A program made the translations under genes and the position numbers. A model generated the notes under the pieces. That model saw nothing but the letters and a program-made list of their open reading frames with translations. It searched no databases and had not been told where the DNA came from. Positions 26,690 through 34,596 of a DNA stretch of 49,411 nt are shown one piece after another; the stretch's first letter is position 1, and each line of letters begins with the position of its first letter. The stretch is from NCBI GenBank assembly GCA_949373085.1, contig CASICJ010000011.1, forward strand, positions 1 through 49,411, given 5' to 3'. Origin of the DNA: an uncultured Verrucomicrobiales bacterium. GTDB taxonomy: Bacteria; Verrucomicrobiota; Verrucomicrobiia; Verrucomicrobiales; Akkermansiaceae.

Positions 26690-28465
26690 ATGGAAATTCC
26701 ATTTATTGTTAACGCCCGTAAGGACACTGGTCTCTTCAACTCGAAAGTCGGTATCTGGCTATTTTTAGCCTCCGAAGTCACTCTCTTCGGTGGTCTGTTT
26801 TCGGGCTATTTGTTCTTACGACTCTACGCGGATTACCCATGGCCAGAGCGCGCACTTCCTGTGCTTCCTGGTTTGATCAACACTTTTGTTTTGATCGGTT
26901 CTTCGGTCACTGTTGTTTTTGCATGGGCTGCATTGAAGATGCGGGAATGGAGAAAGTTTCAGATCTACATGGCGATCACACTTGTTTGTGCCGGTCTTTT
27001 TATGGTGCTCAAGGGGATTGAGTATAACGCAAAGTTTGGTCACCAGGCTGTCCGTCTCCAAGGCGGCGGCCCGGTCCAAGATAACGCGATTGTTGAGGGT
27101 CATCTACACTACGCTAAGCTGGGTGAGGATGGACTCATGGTTGAGGTTGATGAGGACCGTAAGAAAGACGATGGTGTCTTTAAGGCTAACCGCGTTTTGG
27201 TAAAGGCGTCGGAATTTAGTTTCGTTCTGACCCGGCCGACTCATGAGGCCTATGTTCAGGAGATTCTTCGTCAGGCTGGTGACAGCAAGATCACTCTCGT
27301 CGAGCCATACCAAGTCATCGATAAAAGCGAGCTGTCTGCCGGTCAAATGAATCGTGACCAGCTCGTCAGTAGCGAGAATGCTCAAGTTGCCGAGAAGGGT
27401 AGCGAACTTACAATCGAATTACTCGACGATCTCGAAGATTCATATCTTGAGGCACGCTCACATGACCGGAAAATCCGGACTGAGTTTCTTTCTGCTTCGT
27501 GGGATTGGATTCGAAATGAAAAGGGTGAGGAGCAAGCCGCAACCTATATTGTTGAAAAAGAGGTATGGAAAGAACGCCGTGTCGAGGACGGAGAGAAACT
27601 CAAGATCCTGACTCTCCGCGCCTCCTCGGAAGTCACTTTTAAGGTTGATCCTCCGTTTACCTTAGTCCTTGAAACTGGCGACCTTGTCAAAAAAGCGAAT
27701 GTTGATGATTCGAGTGTTAAACTTCGTGATGACACTCTCGTGACGGGTAAAGTGCTCAAAAGTCCAATGATCATGGGGGTCGATGCCCTGGATTTCCGAA
27801 CCACTGCTCAGCGGGCTGAAGCTGAAGCGCTTGATCCGCTTCCTGTGATTGAAGGGACCTGGTTACTCACCCACACACCTGATCACGACAGCCATGATGA
27901 TCACGCCGATAGCGAAGATGCTGATCATAGAAATCAGTTCAAGAAAATTTGGGATTGTCACATGGCGTGGTTGAAGGCTGAGGAGGAGAGACTCAAGGAG
28001 AAGGGGCGTGTTCCATCTCGCAATGATAAGTATCGCGTTAATTGGGATCAGATTCTCGCCTACGGGGGATTGGGTTATGATGCCGACAAGGTTTATCAAG
28101 AGAGTAAAGCCCGGACATTGAAGCGGGCTGGGCTTTTCTCTCTTGATGGGTTCGCAGGTGCTAATCACAAGATTCATAAGGGCGAGTTTCCCCATCTCGA
28201 AATTCCACGCGCCAAAGTTGGATTTGAGTCCACCTTCACACCTAAATGGAATACTTACTATGCAATTTACTTTACGATTACAGGATTGCATGGCCTGCAC
28301 GTGATTGGTGGTGCCCTTGTGCTTGGTTATTACCTATTCTTTGGACGCAAGATGTATGAATCTAACCCTGAATGGTTGGCAAATCGGGTCGAAGTAGGGG
28401 GGCTTTTTTGGCACTTTGTTGACCTTGTCTGGATCTTTCTCTTCCCGATTCTCTACTTGATGTAA
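26690..28465 (+). CDS. coxC: cytochrome c oxidase subunit III with a ~400-residue insertion
   Basis: Subunit III of the aa3 oxidase, a membrane protein that stabilises the catalytic core. The first three helices (about 18-111, with FLASEVTLFGGLFSGYLFLR) and the last two (about 520-591, with TGLHGLHVIGG and VEVGGLFWHFVDLVWIFLFP) are normal. Between them, where the usual protein has a short loop of a few dozen residues, residues about 115-515 form a hydrophilic insertion. It is rich in charged residues and ends with a His/Asp-rich stretch (about 395-413). The total of 591 residues is about two to three times the usual length. The insertion has no membrane segment and no family I recognise. By topology it should be extramembranous. 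The gene is in frame throughout with no sign of a mobile element. Confidence 0.92.
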   Translation: MEIPFIVNARKDTGLFNSKVGIWLFLASEVTLFGGLFSGYLFLRLYADYPWPERALPVLPGLINTFVLIGSSVTVVFAWAALKMREWRKFQIYMAITLVCAGLFMVLKGIEYNAKFGHQAVRLQGGGPVQDNAIVEGHLHYAKLGEDGLMVEVDEDRKKDDGVFKANRVLVKASEFSFVLTRPTHEAYVQEILRQAGDSKITLVEPYQVIDKSELSAGQMNRDQLVSSENAQVAEKGSELTIELLDDLEDSYLEARSHDRKIRTEFLSASWDWIRNEKGEEQAATYIVEKEVWKERRVEDGEKLKILTLRASSEVTFKVDPPFTLVLETGDLVKKANVDDSSVKLRDDTLVTGKVLKSPMIMGVDALDFRTTAQRAEAEALDPLPVIEGTWLLTHTPDHDSHDDHADSEDADHRNQFKKIWDCHMAWLKAEEERLKEKGRVPSRNDKYRVNWDQILAYGGLGYDADKVYQESKARTLKRAGLFSLDGFAGANHKIHKGEFPHLEIPRAKVGFESTFTPKWNTYYAIYFTITGLHGLHVIGGALVLGYYLFFGRKMYESNPEWLANRVEVGGLFWHFVDLVWIFLFPILYLM

Positions 28466-28503
28466 TGCTCGAAACTCTTTTCTGATCTCAAAACTAAAAA
28501 ATC

Positions 28504-28902
28504 ATGGCGGATTCTATTGAAGGAATAAAAAAGGCGAAGAAGCTCTATTTGTTTATTGGTACCCTGTTGTTTGTTTTCACTGTGGTAACTGTGATGGTAG
28601 CGACAGTCGAGTGGCTAGACTTTGGGGACCATGGGTTTGATTGGGTAGATGCAACGATTGGCCTTTGTATCGCCGCTTTTAAAGCCACGCTTGTGATGCT
28701 CATTTTTATGCACCTAAACCACGAGCGCCCGATGATTTATTTTTTCTATGTTCTCGGATTAGTGATGGCATTTTTCTGTATGTGGTTGATTGGTTGGTCA
28801 AAGAGCGATCCTATCCAGTTTGGTAATGAGATCTACAGTGATGGCTTTTACGATTTGTCGAAGCCGGCGACTGATGTTCACGGCCACGGAGCGAGGGAAT
28901 AA
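28504..28902 (+). CDS. coxD: cytochrome c oxidase subunit IV family protein
   Basis: A 132-residue membrane protein of the prokaryotic subunit IV (caa3-type) family. It has three helices, the second containing the family motif A-x-x-K-A-x-L-V-x-x-x-F-M-H-L (AAFKATLVMLIFMHL, about 58-72). It is a small accessory subunit of the oxidase with no cofactor. It lies after coxC and before two tiny membrane-protein genes. Confidence 0.9.
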   Translation: MADSIEGIKKAKKLYLFIGTLLFVFTVVTVMVATVEWLDFGDHGFDWVDATIGLCIAAFKATLVMLIFMHLNHERPMIYFFYVLGLVMAFFCMWLIGWSKSDPIQFGNEIYSDGFYDLSKPATDVHGHGARE

Positions 28903-28914
28903 CTGTATTAAGTC

Positions 28915-29118
28915 ATGTCAATCAAAGGATTCCATCTAATCTTCATCGCAATTGCTGCCTTGTTCTGTGCCGGTTTTGGAATTTGGGCGCTTTTCTTTGA
29001 TGAGCAGTCCTCTGGACTTGGTATCAAAATCTTCGGGGGGATTACTCTTGCCGTTTCTGTCGTCCTAATTGTCTACGGTTTTTATTTCAGACGAAAATCA
29101 AAGGACATCATTGTTTAA
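28915..29118 (+). CDS. small two-span membrane protein in the cox cluster
   Basis: A 67-residue protein with two predicted membrane helices (about 5-27 and 36-57) and a short positively charged tail. I recognise no family. It begins 12 bases after coxD and precedes another tiny gene by 14 bases. Its place inside the oxidase operon suggests an accessory or assembly role, which is inference. Confidence 0.72.
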   Translation: MSIKGFHLIFIAIAALFCAGFGIWALFFDEQSSGLGIKIFGGITLAVSVVLIVYGFYFRRKSKDIIV

Positions 29119-29132
29119 ATCTTAATAAATCC

Positions 29133-29354
29133 ATGATTTCATTTTTCTCAGTTCTAGCCTGCGCAACCTGTGCGAACTCCTTCAAGCATGGTGGTCAGGA
29201 TGCCGCAGGTTGGGCGATTGCCCTGATGCTTTTAGTCATTGTTCCACTCGTCACGATGGTCGTGTGGTTCATGGTCAAAATTGCAAAGCGTGAGCGCGCC
29301 GCTTTAGATTCCCAGTATTGCGACGATTATGTTGCGCCCCACAGTAATTCCTAA
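29133..29354 (+). CDS. small membrane protein with N-terminal CATCANS motif
   Basis: A 73-residue protein. A short hydrophobic start (MISFFSVLACATCANSF) contains a CxxC pair (C9 and C12, counting CATC) and is followed by a membrane helix (about 26-49). The tail is polar and holds one further cysteine. No family is recognised. The cysteine pair could be structural, metal-binding or a site of processing. The gene lies directly upstream of coxB (11 bases), so a part in oxidase assembly, for example CuA handling, is possible but not shown. Confidence 0.7.
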   Translation: MISFFSVLACATCANSFKHGGQDAAGWAIALMLLVIVPLVTMVVWFMVKIAKRERAALDSQYCDDYVAPHSNS

Positions 29355-29365
29355 TTTTTTTACCC

Positions 29366-30178
29366 ATGTTCACTTCATTAAACTGGTCAAAATGGCTCGG
29401 GATTCCCGAGAATTATTCCGATCACGGTGGTAACGTCGACCACCTCATCGATATTGTTCACTGGTTCATGTTCGCTCTCTTCATAGGGTGGACCCTTTTC
29501 TTCCTATTTTGCCTTTGGAAGTTCCGGGCTTCTAAAAATGCTAAAGCAAGTTATCACGGCGTTACTAATCATGTCTCCAGCCATTTGGAAATAGGGATGG
29601 TGATTATCGAAGCTGTTCTGTTATTAGGGTTTGCATTTCCTCTTTGGTGGGAACGGACGGATAGTTTTGACGAGGTTCAACAGACTGACCCTGCCCGCGT
29701 GCGCGCCGTTGCTTACCAGTTTGGTTTTAGTTACCACTATCCTGGAGAAGATGGTAAGTTTGGCAGGATTGATCGGACTCTTGTCAGCAGGCCGGGCGAT
29801 CCGTGTATTGATCCGGATGACCCAAATGGCTATGACGACTTTGTCTCAGGAATCCTCAAACTTCCTGTGAAGCGGAATATTATTCTCCAAGTCACTTCGA
29901 CCGATGTGATTCACAACTACTCAATTGTTCCGATGCGGATCCAGCAAGATGCGATCCCCGGCCGTGATATTCCTATGTGGTTCATGCCAACAAAGGAGCT
30001 CGAGACTTACGTGGTTTGTGGCCAGCTTTGTGGAGAAAATCATGCTAATATGCGCGGTGTTATGGAGGTTGTGAGCCAAAAATCATTTTCGAGTTGGGCG
30101 GCTGAGCAAAGCAAAGCTTCACTTGAAAAATCCCAAGAGGCTCTTGAGGCCGACAACGCAGGTCTCGCAAGGAAATAG
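29366..30178 (+). CDS. coxB: cytochrome c oxidase subunit II with CuA site
   Basis: Subunit II receives electrons at its binuclear CuA centre and hands them to subunit I. Two membrane helices (about 28-52 and 75-94) are followed by a periplasmic cupredoxin domain. CuA ligands are all present: H183 (DVIHNYS), C218, Q220 carbonyl, C222, H226 and M229 (CGQLCGENHANM). Q replaces the more common glutamate, as in several caa3 enzymes. The aromatic entry region usually written QWYW reads QFGF (about 118-121), so the electron-entry tryptophan is missing. There is no fused cytochrome c domain. It is unusual as the last gene of the cluster, behind coxA, coxC and coxD. A strong terminator follows. Confidence 0.94.
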   Translation: MFTSLNWSKWLGIPENYSDHGGNVDHLIDIVHWFMFALFIGWTLFFLFCLWKFRASKNAKASYHGVTNHVSSHLEIGMVIIEAVLLLGFAFPLWWERTDSFDEVQQTDPARVRAVAYQFGFSYHYPGEDGKFGRIDRTLVSRPGDPCIDPDDPNGYDDFVSGILKLPVKRNIILQVTSTDVIHNYSIVPMRIQQDAIPGRDIPMWFMPTKELETYVVCGQLCGENHANMRGVMEVVSQKSFSSWAAEQSKASLEKSQEALEADNAGLARK

Positions 30179-30202
30179 ATTGATCCCAATCGGATGCAAG
30201 AT

Positions 30203-30232
30203 AGCCAGAGGTTAAACTCTGGTTGTTTTTTT
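30203..30232 (+). terminator. intrinsic terminator of the respiratory operon
   Basis: AGCCAGAG and CTCTGGTT form an 8-bp stem (one G-T pair) around the loop GTTAAA, followed by G and seven T. It begins 25 bases after the coxB stop codon. Confidence 0.85.
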
Positions 30233-30246
30233 GGGGAGATATTAGG

Positions 30247-30294
30247 ATGCATTTTTCGTGGCACTTGACGAAAGTGCTACATTCCTTTTCATGA
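30247..30294 (+). other. possible 15-codon leader ORF overlapping the next start codon
   Basis: An ATG with a GGGGAG 8 bases upstream opens a 15-residue frame (MHFSWHLTKVLHSFS). Its TGA stop overlaps the ATG of the thioredoxin-like lipoprotein gene (ATGA). This could couple translation. It may also be chance, because the frame starts only 15 bases after a terminator. Confidence 0.25.
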
Positions 30295-31283
30295 ATAAGT
30301 TGGCTGTTTTCTCTTTCGTTACCACTTTGATGTTGGTTTCCTGTGGAGACTTGCTTGAGGTAAGAACAATTAGGCCGAAGGCCCAAAAATCGTCAAAGTT
30401 CAGCGAGGGTGAAAATGGGGTGTCGGGAATGAGCGGGAATGCAAACGCGAGGATCAAGAAGGAGAGTGAAGACATCGCTGTCGGAATGACTCCAGAAATA
30501 GCCGGATATTTGCCTGAAAGGGTCGGAGATAATGTGGTAGTGGGAGATATGAAGCTCCCGTCGGACGATGACTTTGATTGGGCTCCGATGAATCTGGATA
30601 CTGAGTTCAAGCTTGGAGACAAGTTTAAGAATCGGCCCAAGAAGACAACTTCTTGGGTTGCCAGCTATCAAGAGGCTCGACGTGAATCAATGCGAGAGGG
30701 GAAGCCCCTATTAATATGGTTCACCAAAACTGGGAGTCCGGGTAGTCCTATGTGCGCCCGTTTACAGCGTGAGGTTTTTGCAAAGGCTGACTTTGAAAAA
30801 TGGGCCAAGGAAAAATTAGTGCGTTTAAAGATTGATGCAACCGGCGGTAAACGAGAGGTGGATGAGTTTGGTCAGTTGACTGGCTCAGTCACTGCTCGGC
30901 GCAAGTATGCTGAACGATTAAAAAAGCAGTTTAATGTCTTGGGTTACCCAACCTTGGTTGTTCTTCAGCCTGATGGTGCGGTTTACACCCGCGAGCGCGG
31001 CTTTAGTCGAGGCGAGAAATCCGAATTATGGGGGAAGTTGAAAAATGCAGCTCTTACAATTGATCACAATCGTGGAGTGTGGGAGAGGAAGATGGCGAAA
31101 AGGGGGTATCGGAAGTGGATGGGAATGAATGATGAAGTGGTATTCGCTAAGCTGACCCGTTACCACAATGGTAATTTGTGGCTCACCGAGCCTGATGGCC
31201 ACGTTGTTAAGACATCCCAAAAATATCTCTCCAAAAATGATCGTGGATGGATCATCGCGGAAAAGGAAAAGAGAGGGCTTTGA
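30291..31283 (+). CDS. lipoprotein with thioredoxin-like and SHD1-like domains
   Basis: The ATG at 30291 gives a clean lipoprotein signal (MNKLAVFSFVTTLMLVSC, lipobox cysteine C18). An in-frame GTG at 30258 would spoil it. A polar linker follows (about 20-125). A thioredoxin-like domain (about 125-255) has the strand LLIWFTKTG and the cis-proline segment GYPTLVVLQPDG. The C-terminal part (about 275-325; RKWMGMNDEVVFAKL to TSQKYLSKNDRGWI) resembles the SHD1 module common in planctomycetes and verrucomicrobia. The active-site CxxC is degenerate: the aligned residues read S-P-M-C, leaving one cysteine, so a dithiol oxidase role is unlikely. It stands next to the oxidase operon but behind its terminator. 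The function is unknown. Confidence 0.8.
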   Translation: MNKLAVFSFVTTLMLVSCGDLLEVRTIRPKAQKSSKFSEGENGVSGMSGNANARIKKESEDIAVGMTPEIAGYLPERVGDNVVVGDMKLPSDDDFDWAPMNLDTEFKLGDKFKNRPKKTTSWVASYQEARRESMREGKPLLIWFTKTGSPGSPMCARLQREVFAKADFEKWAKEKLVRLKIDATGGKREVDEFGQLTGSVTARRKYAERLKKQFNVLGYPTLVVLQPDGAVYTRERGFSRGEKSELWGKLKNAALTIDHNRGVWERKMAKRGYRKWMGMNDEVVFAKLTRYHNGNLWLTEPDGHVVKTSQKYLSKNDRGWIIAEKEKRGL

Positions 31284-31354
31284 TTTTTGGCTAAGGCGTG
31301 ATTCCCCTTGGTGAAAACTAAGAGCTAGATGGCGACTTTTCCAATTTCGTCTTC

Positions 31355-34303
31355 TTAGTTGTTTGTCTGGCTGGCAACACGGATGAAAATCCTTGGAGCG
31401 TCACCTTCATAGATGATGCTGCGAAATTTAAAATCAGGGCCAAGATTAGAATCACTATCAACGATTTCTAATTCGCTACTAACCCAATTTTGAAGGTCTG
31501 TACTGCGTTGGGCCACAAAGCTGTAGATAGGATCATCAATTCTCACGTTGACTGATATCGTGCCGTTCGTCGTGTCGTGCAAGGTGATCGGAGTAACTGC
31601 CGAATCAGTAGGATTTCCACCGAAAAGGTATTCGTCCAAGTTAGAAAAACTGTCGCCATCACTGTCATCTCCAGGCGCGGTTCCCGCTAGTCCCAAATTG
31701 GTAAGGTAAACGTTGAATGCGGTTAGCGTTTGAACGTAAGGGGTGAAATCCTGAGCTTGATCGACCTCTGATCCGAGTGGCGCAAACAGATTTGGTGAAC
31801 CAAAGGTAGAGCCCGAGGAACCATCATCGTATCCCAAAACTGTTTCAGAGGCATCATCGACGGGGGAAACTTTAGAAGAGGCATCGTTTTCAAGTTCAAG
31901 GATTTCAGAGCTTCCGACACCATCAAGTGGAGCGACTCCTTCACCGGCAGGACCGAAGATGATGGCGCCGTTGGAATCTTTGAGGATGAAGGCTGTGTTA
32001 CTGGAATTGATACGAATGTCATCGAGGTTGCTCCCTGTTATGAAACCTGGCGTTCCCAGGTGGATGTTTGTCCACGCATAACCATCAGTAGCGATTTTAT
32101 TGACGCGGTTGATTTCGGTGTCAAGTCCACCGGCTATGCTGTTTCGCTCGATAAAGGTGAGCAAGGTGCCATGAGAAATTGAAGACCAGGTCGCGGCATC
32201 GCTCAGAACAATTGTGGTGGAGGATACAAACTTGCCCGAAGGAGCAATTTTTCCCACTTCGATGTTCCAATCGGTTAAGTTGATTGTCCCAGGTGTGTCG
32301 TCACCTACGACCGCGAGTTCAAACCAGTTTCCGCCGTTTCCGACGATTCGGCCAAAGTGGGAGTCGTTGGAGGCTGGAGCTCCATCTTCATCGGCTGTGG
32401 CGGTGCCACCATTTAAATAACGATCGGGCTCGACCGCGTTATATTCATTGAGAACGACGCTGGGCGAGGGGTGCAGGACTTCGAGAAGAAAGACGAGATA
32501 ACTGAGATTGTTTGCGGCGGAACCACTATCGATTTGGATGGCTACCTCGTAGGTTCCTATATCGGCGGTGGTCAGCAGGCGATTACTTGAAAGAGTCAGA
32601 GTAGCTCCGGCGGTTGTCATTTCTATGAAGTTGGGCATCGCGAGACCCGTCACACTGTGGGTTGAGTCGAAAAAGCTGGCCTCAGCACTGTAACTTCCTC
32701 TGACTGCCTTGGTAGTGGAAATCGAAGTGATTGGAGGAGGGCTGCTTACCGCAAGGAAGCCGTTGAAAAGCTGTACTATTGAATCGTTGCTCCAGCGATT
32801 GGGCCGCCCATAGCTTGAGGAGCTTCCGTCGTCGTAGTTGATATTGAGAGGATTGGTCGAAGCGGAAGGATTGGCTTCCAAGCGGAAGACCTCGCTGCTA
32901 CCGACTGCGATCGGTTCGTCGCCAATTCCATTGTCATTTGAATCGGAGAGGGCGATTTTTTCCCCTGAAGGACCGTAAATGATCTCATCGGCGGCGTTTT
33001 TCCAAGTAAAACGGGTATCATCACTGCCGATGGGGGAATTTGTAGGGTGGGTGCTGTTGGCCTGATCAATGACAATGGAATCGTGCATCCAGATATTGGT
33101 CCAAGTGTAGCCATCGATATTAAGCCTAGAGGTCTGATTGAAGCTCGTTCCAAGGTAACGATTGCCTTCAGAGAAAGTGAGGATCGTACCGGCAGGAATA
33201 CTTTCGAGCGCGACATGGTCTGCGAGTTTGAGGATCTGGGTGCTATCCTCGTTCGTGATTTCGAGAGTCCATTTTCGGATGTCCAAGTTTTGGGTGACTA
33301 CAAATTCAACCCATGCCCCTCCATTACCTTCGATCCGGGAGAAGAATGAATCGAATGGAGCTCCGGCCTCGAGTTCGTCGCCACCCCCAAGATATTCCTC
33401 GGTGCCTACGCCATTGTATTCGTTCAGGATGATGGGGGTTAGAGCTGGGAGAACATCGATTTGGTATGTTTGAGACTCTTCTCGATTGGTGTTGTCGGTG
33501 GCGGTAATCTGAAAGGTATGTGTTCCGATATCATCGCTGCTTGGGGTTCCGGTAAACCTGCCAACACCATTGCTCACTGAAATTAAGTTCAGCCAAGCTG
33601 GAGCATTGGAAAGAGAGAGAGAGATGGTGTCTCCGGGGTTTGGGTCAACCGATCGAACGCGGTATTCCGATACCGAAAGCGAAGAACCAGCGATAACGCT
33701 TGTCTGGAAGGGCATCACAAAAAATGGGGGAAGGGGTGCCGGAACATCCGATGAAATTCCCGGGGAAGCAACATCGTCGCTCGGATCGTCGCTTTCGTAT
33801 GCCCCAAGAACACTATTACTGCTAAGACCCCCAGGAACAGATTGACCATCATTGTATTTCGCAAAGCTGAATCCTTCGGTGGCCGCTCCAAAGGTAAATC
33901 GGTCGACCAGTCCTCCGCTATTATTGAAGAGGTTGACCTCGTCCCCCGCAGATCCAAGGCCCGGGAAGTTACTGATTTCGGACTTGCTAATGACGCGGAT
34001 AGAAAGATCGAGATTCCACAGAGAGCGGAAGGTGGTGTCAGGAGTATCGTTGAGCACGATCATCGAGGCACCAGATTGCAACACATAAGGAGGGAATCCC
34101 CCAGATGCACCAGAAATTCGATCATCATCGTCAAAGCTGTATCCTGCTATGTTTACGGCCGTTGCCCCCGTGTTGGTGATCTCGAACCAATCGCCATTAG
34201 CAGCGGTGTCTGAGTGATTGCTGTTCGACATGACCTCGGTGATTCTCAGTTGGGCACTGAGCGGGAGGGCAAGAGCTGGAAGGAGCAGGAGGGTCTTGGT
34301 CAT
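31355..34303 (-). CDS. secreted lamin-tail domain protein with internal duplication
   Basis: A 982-residue exported protein of unknown role. A signal peptide ends at about residue 17 (PLSA). A lamin-tail (LTD) domain covers about 18-150 (ITEVMSNSN... GDWFEITNTG). An immunoglobulin-like domain follows (about 192-285). Then a module of about 225 residues occurs twice, at 289-515 and 615-840; both copies begin with LNEYN and share GxIxGNGGxWxE, GYxWTNI and YDDGSS. A second Ig-like domain (520-610) separates them. A single EF-hand-like TSP3 motif (DDSDGDSFSNLDEY, 879-892) precedes a C-terminal module (about 905-978) with YSFVAQRSTDLQNW and IFIRV. No catalytic motif was recognised. It converges with the thioredoxin-like gene. 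Confidence 0.86.
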   Translation of the reverse strand: MTKTLLLLPALALPLSAQLRITEVMSNSNHSDTAANGDWFEITNTGATAVNIAGYSFDDDDRISGASGGFPPYVLQSGASMIVLNDTPDTTFRSLWNLDLSIRVISKSEISNFPGLGSAGDEVNLFNNSGGLVDRFTFGAATEGFSFAKYNDGQSVPGGLSSNSVLGAYESDDPSDDVASPGISSDVPAPLPPFFVMPFQTSVIAGSSLSVSEYRVRSVDPNPGDTISLSLSNAPAWLNLISVSNGVGRFTGTPSSDDIGTHTFQITATDNTNREESQTYQIDVLPALTPIILNEYNGVGTEEYLGGGDELEAGAPFDSFFSRIEGNGGAWVEFVVTQNLDIRKWTLEITNEDSTQILKLADHVALESIPAGTILTFSEGNRYLGTSFNQTSRLNIDGYTWTNIWMHDSIVIDQANSTHPTNSPIGSDDTRFTWKNAADEIIYGPSGEKIALSDSNDNGIGDEPIAVGSSEVFRLEANPSASTNPLNINYDDGSSSSYGRPNRWSNDSIVQLFNGFLAVSSPPPITSISTTKAVRGSYSAEASFFDSTHSVTGLAMPNFIEMTTAGATLTLSSNRLLTTADIGTYEVAIQIDSGSAANNLSYLVFLLEVLHPSPSVVLNEYNAVEPDRYLNGGTATADEDGAPASNDSHFGRIVGNGGNWFELAVVGDDTPGTINLTDWNIEVGKIAPSGKFVSSTTIVLSDAATWSSISHGTLLTFIERNSIAGGLDTEINRVNKIATDGYAWTNIHLGTPGFITGSNLDDIRINSSNTAFILKDSNGAIIFGPAGEGVAPLDGVGSSEILELENDASSKVSPVDDASETVLGYDDGSSGSTFGSPNLFAPLGSEVDQAQDFTPYVQTLTAFNVYLTNLGLAGTAPGDDSDGDSFSNLDEYLFGGNPTDSAVTPITLHDTTNGTISVNVRIDDPIYSFVAQRSTDLQNWVSSELEIVDSDSNLGPDFKFRSIIYEGDAPRIFIRVASQTNN

Positions 34304-34420
34304 GTGGTTAATAGAACTAAGATAGTTTTTCTTTTCGTGAGTTAAAGAGGAAAGAATTTTACGGGAAGTTGTTCGATGATTTGGTGTTGAGACTTTCCAT
34401 TTGTTGAGGGACTGTCATTC

Positions 34421-34591
34421 ATGGCAGTTGCATTCGCATCACTTGGGACAGGTTTAATAGTCGGCTTAATTTTCACTGCTTGCAAATTGCCACTTCCAGC
34501 TCCGCCGTTTTTTGCCGGTGTTATGGGCATTGTGGGCATTTGGGGAGGGAGCAAATTATGGGTCTTGCTCGAGCAAGCCTTTAACCGCTAA
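34421..34591 (+). CDS. XapX-like small membrane protein
   Basis: This 56-residue gene is easily missed. It reads [18 protein letters not shown], then [19 protein letters not shown], ending EQAFNR. It matches the XapX (DUF1427) pattern of two short hydrophobic segments around L-P-x-P-A-P-P. A GAGGG 10 bases before the ATG is one of the few clear Shine-Dalgarno sequences in the window. The stop codon is 5 bases before the nucleoside phosphorylase start, so both are probably one unit. In other bacteria XapX neighbours purine nucleoside genes; here it precedes a pyrimidine nucleoside phosphorylase. A role in nucleoside uptake is suggested only by context. Confidence 0.72.
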   Translation: MAVAFASLGTGLIVGLIFTACKLPLPAPPFFAGVMGIVGIWGGSKLWVLLEQAFNR

Positions 34592-34596
34592 ACACG

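Noticed and set aside
34342-34554. A 70-codon minus-strand frame opposite the XapX-like gene
   Set aside because: The plus-strand XapX-like frame has a ribosome-binding site, a family motif and tight linkage to deoA, so the minus frame is its shadow.
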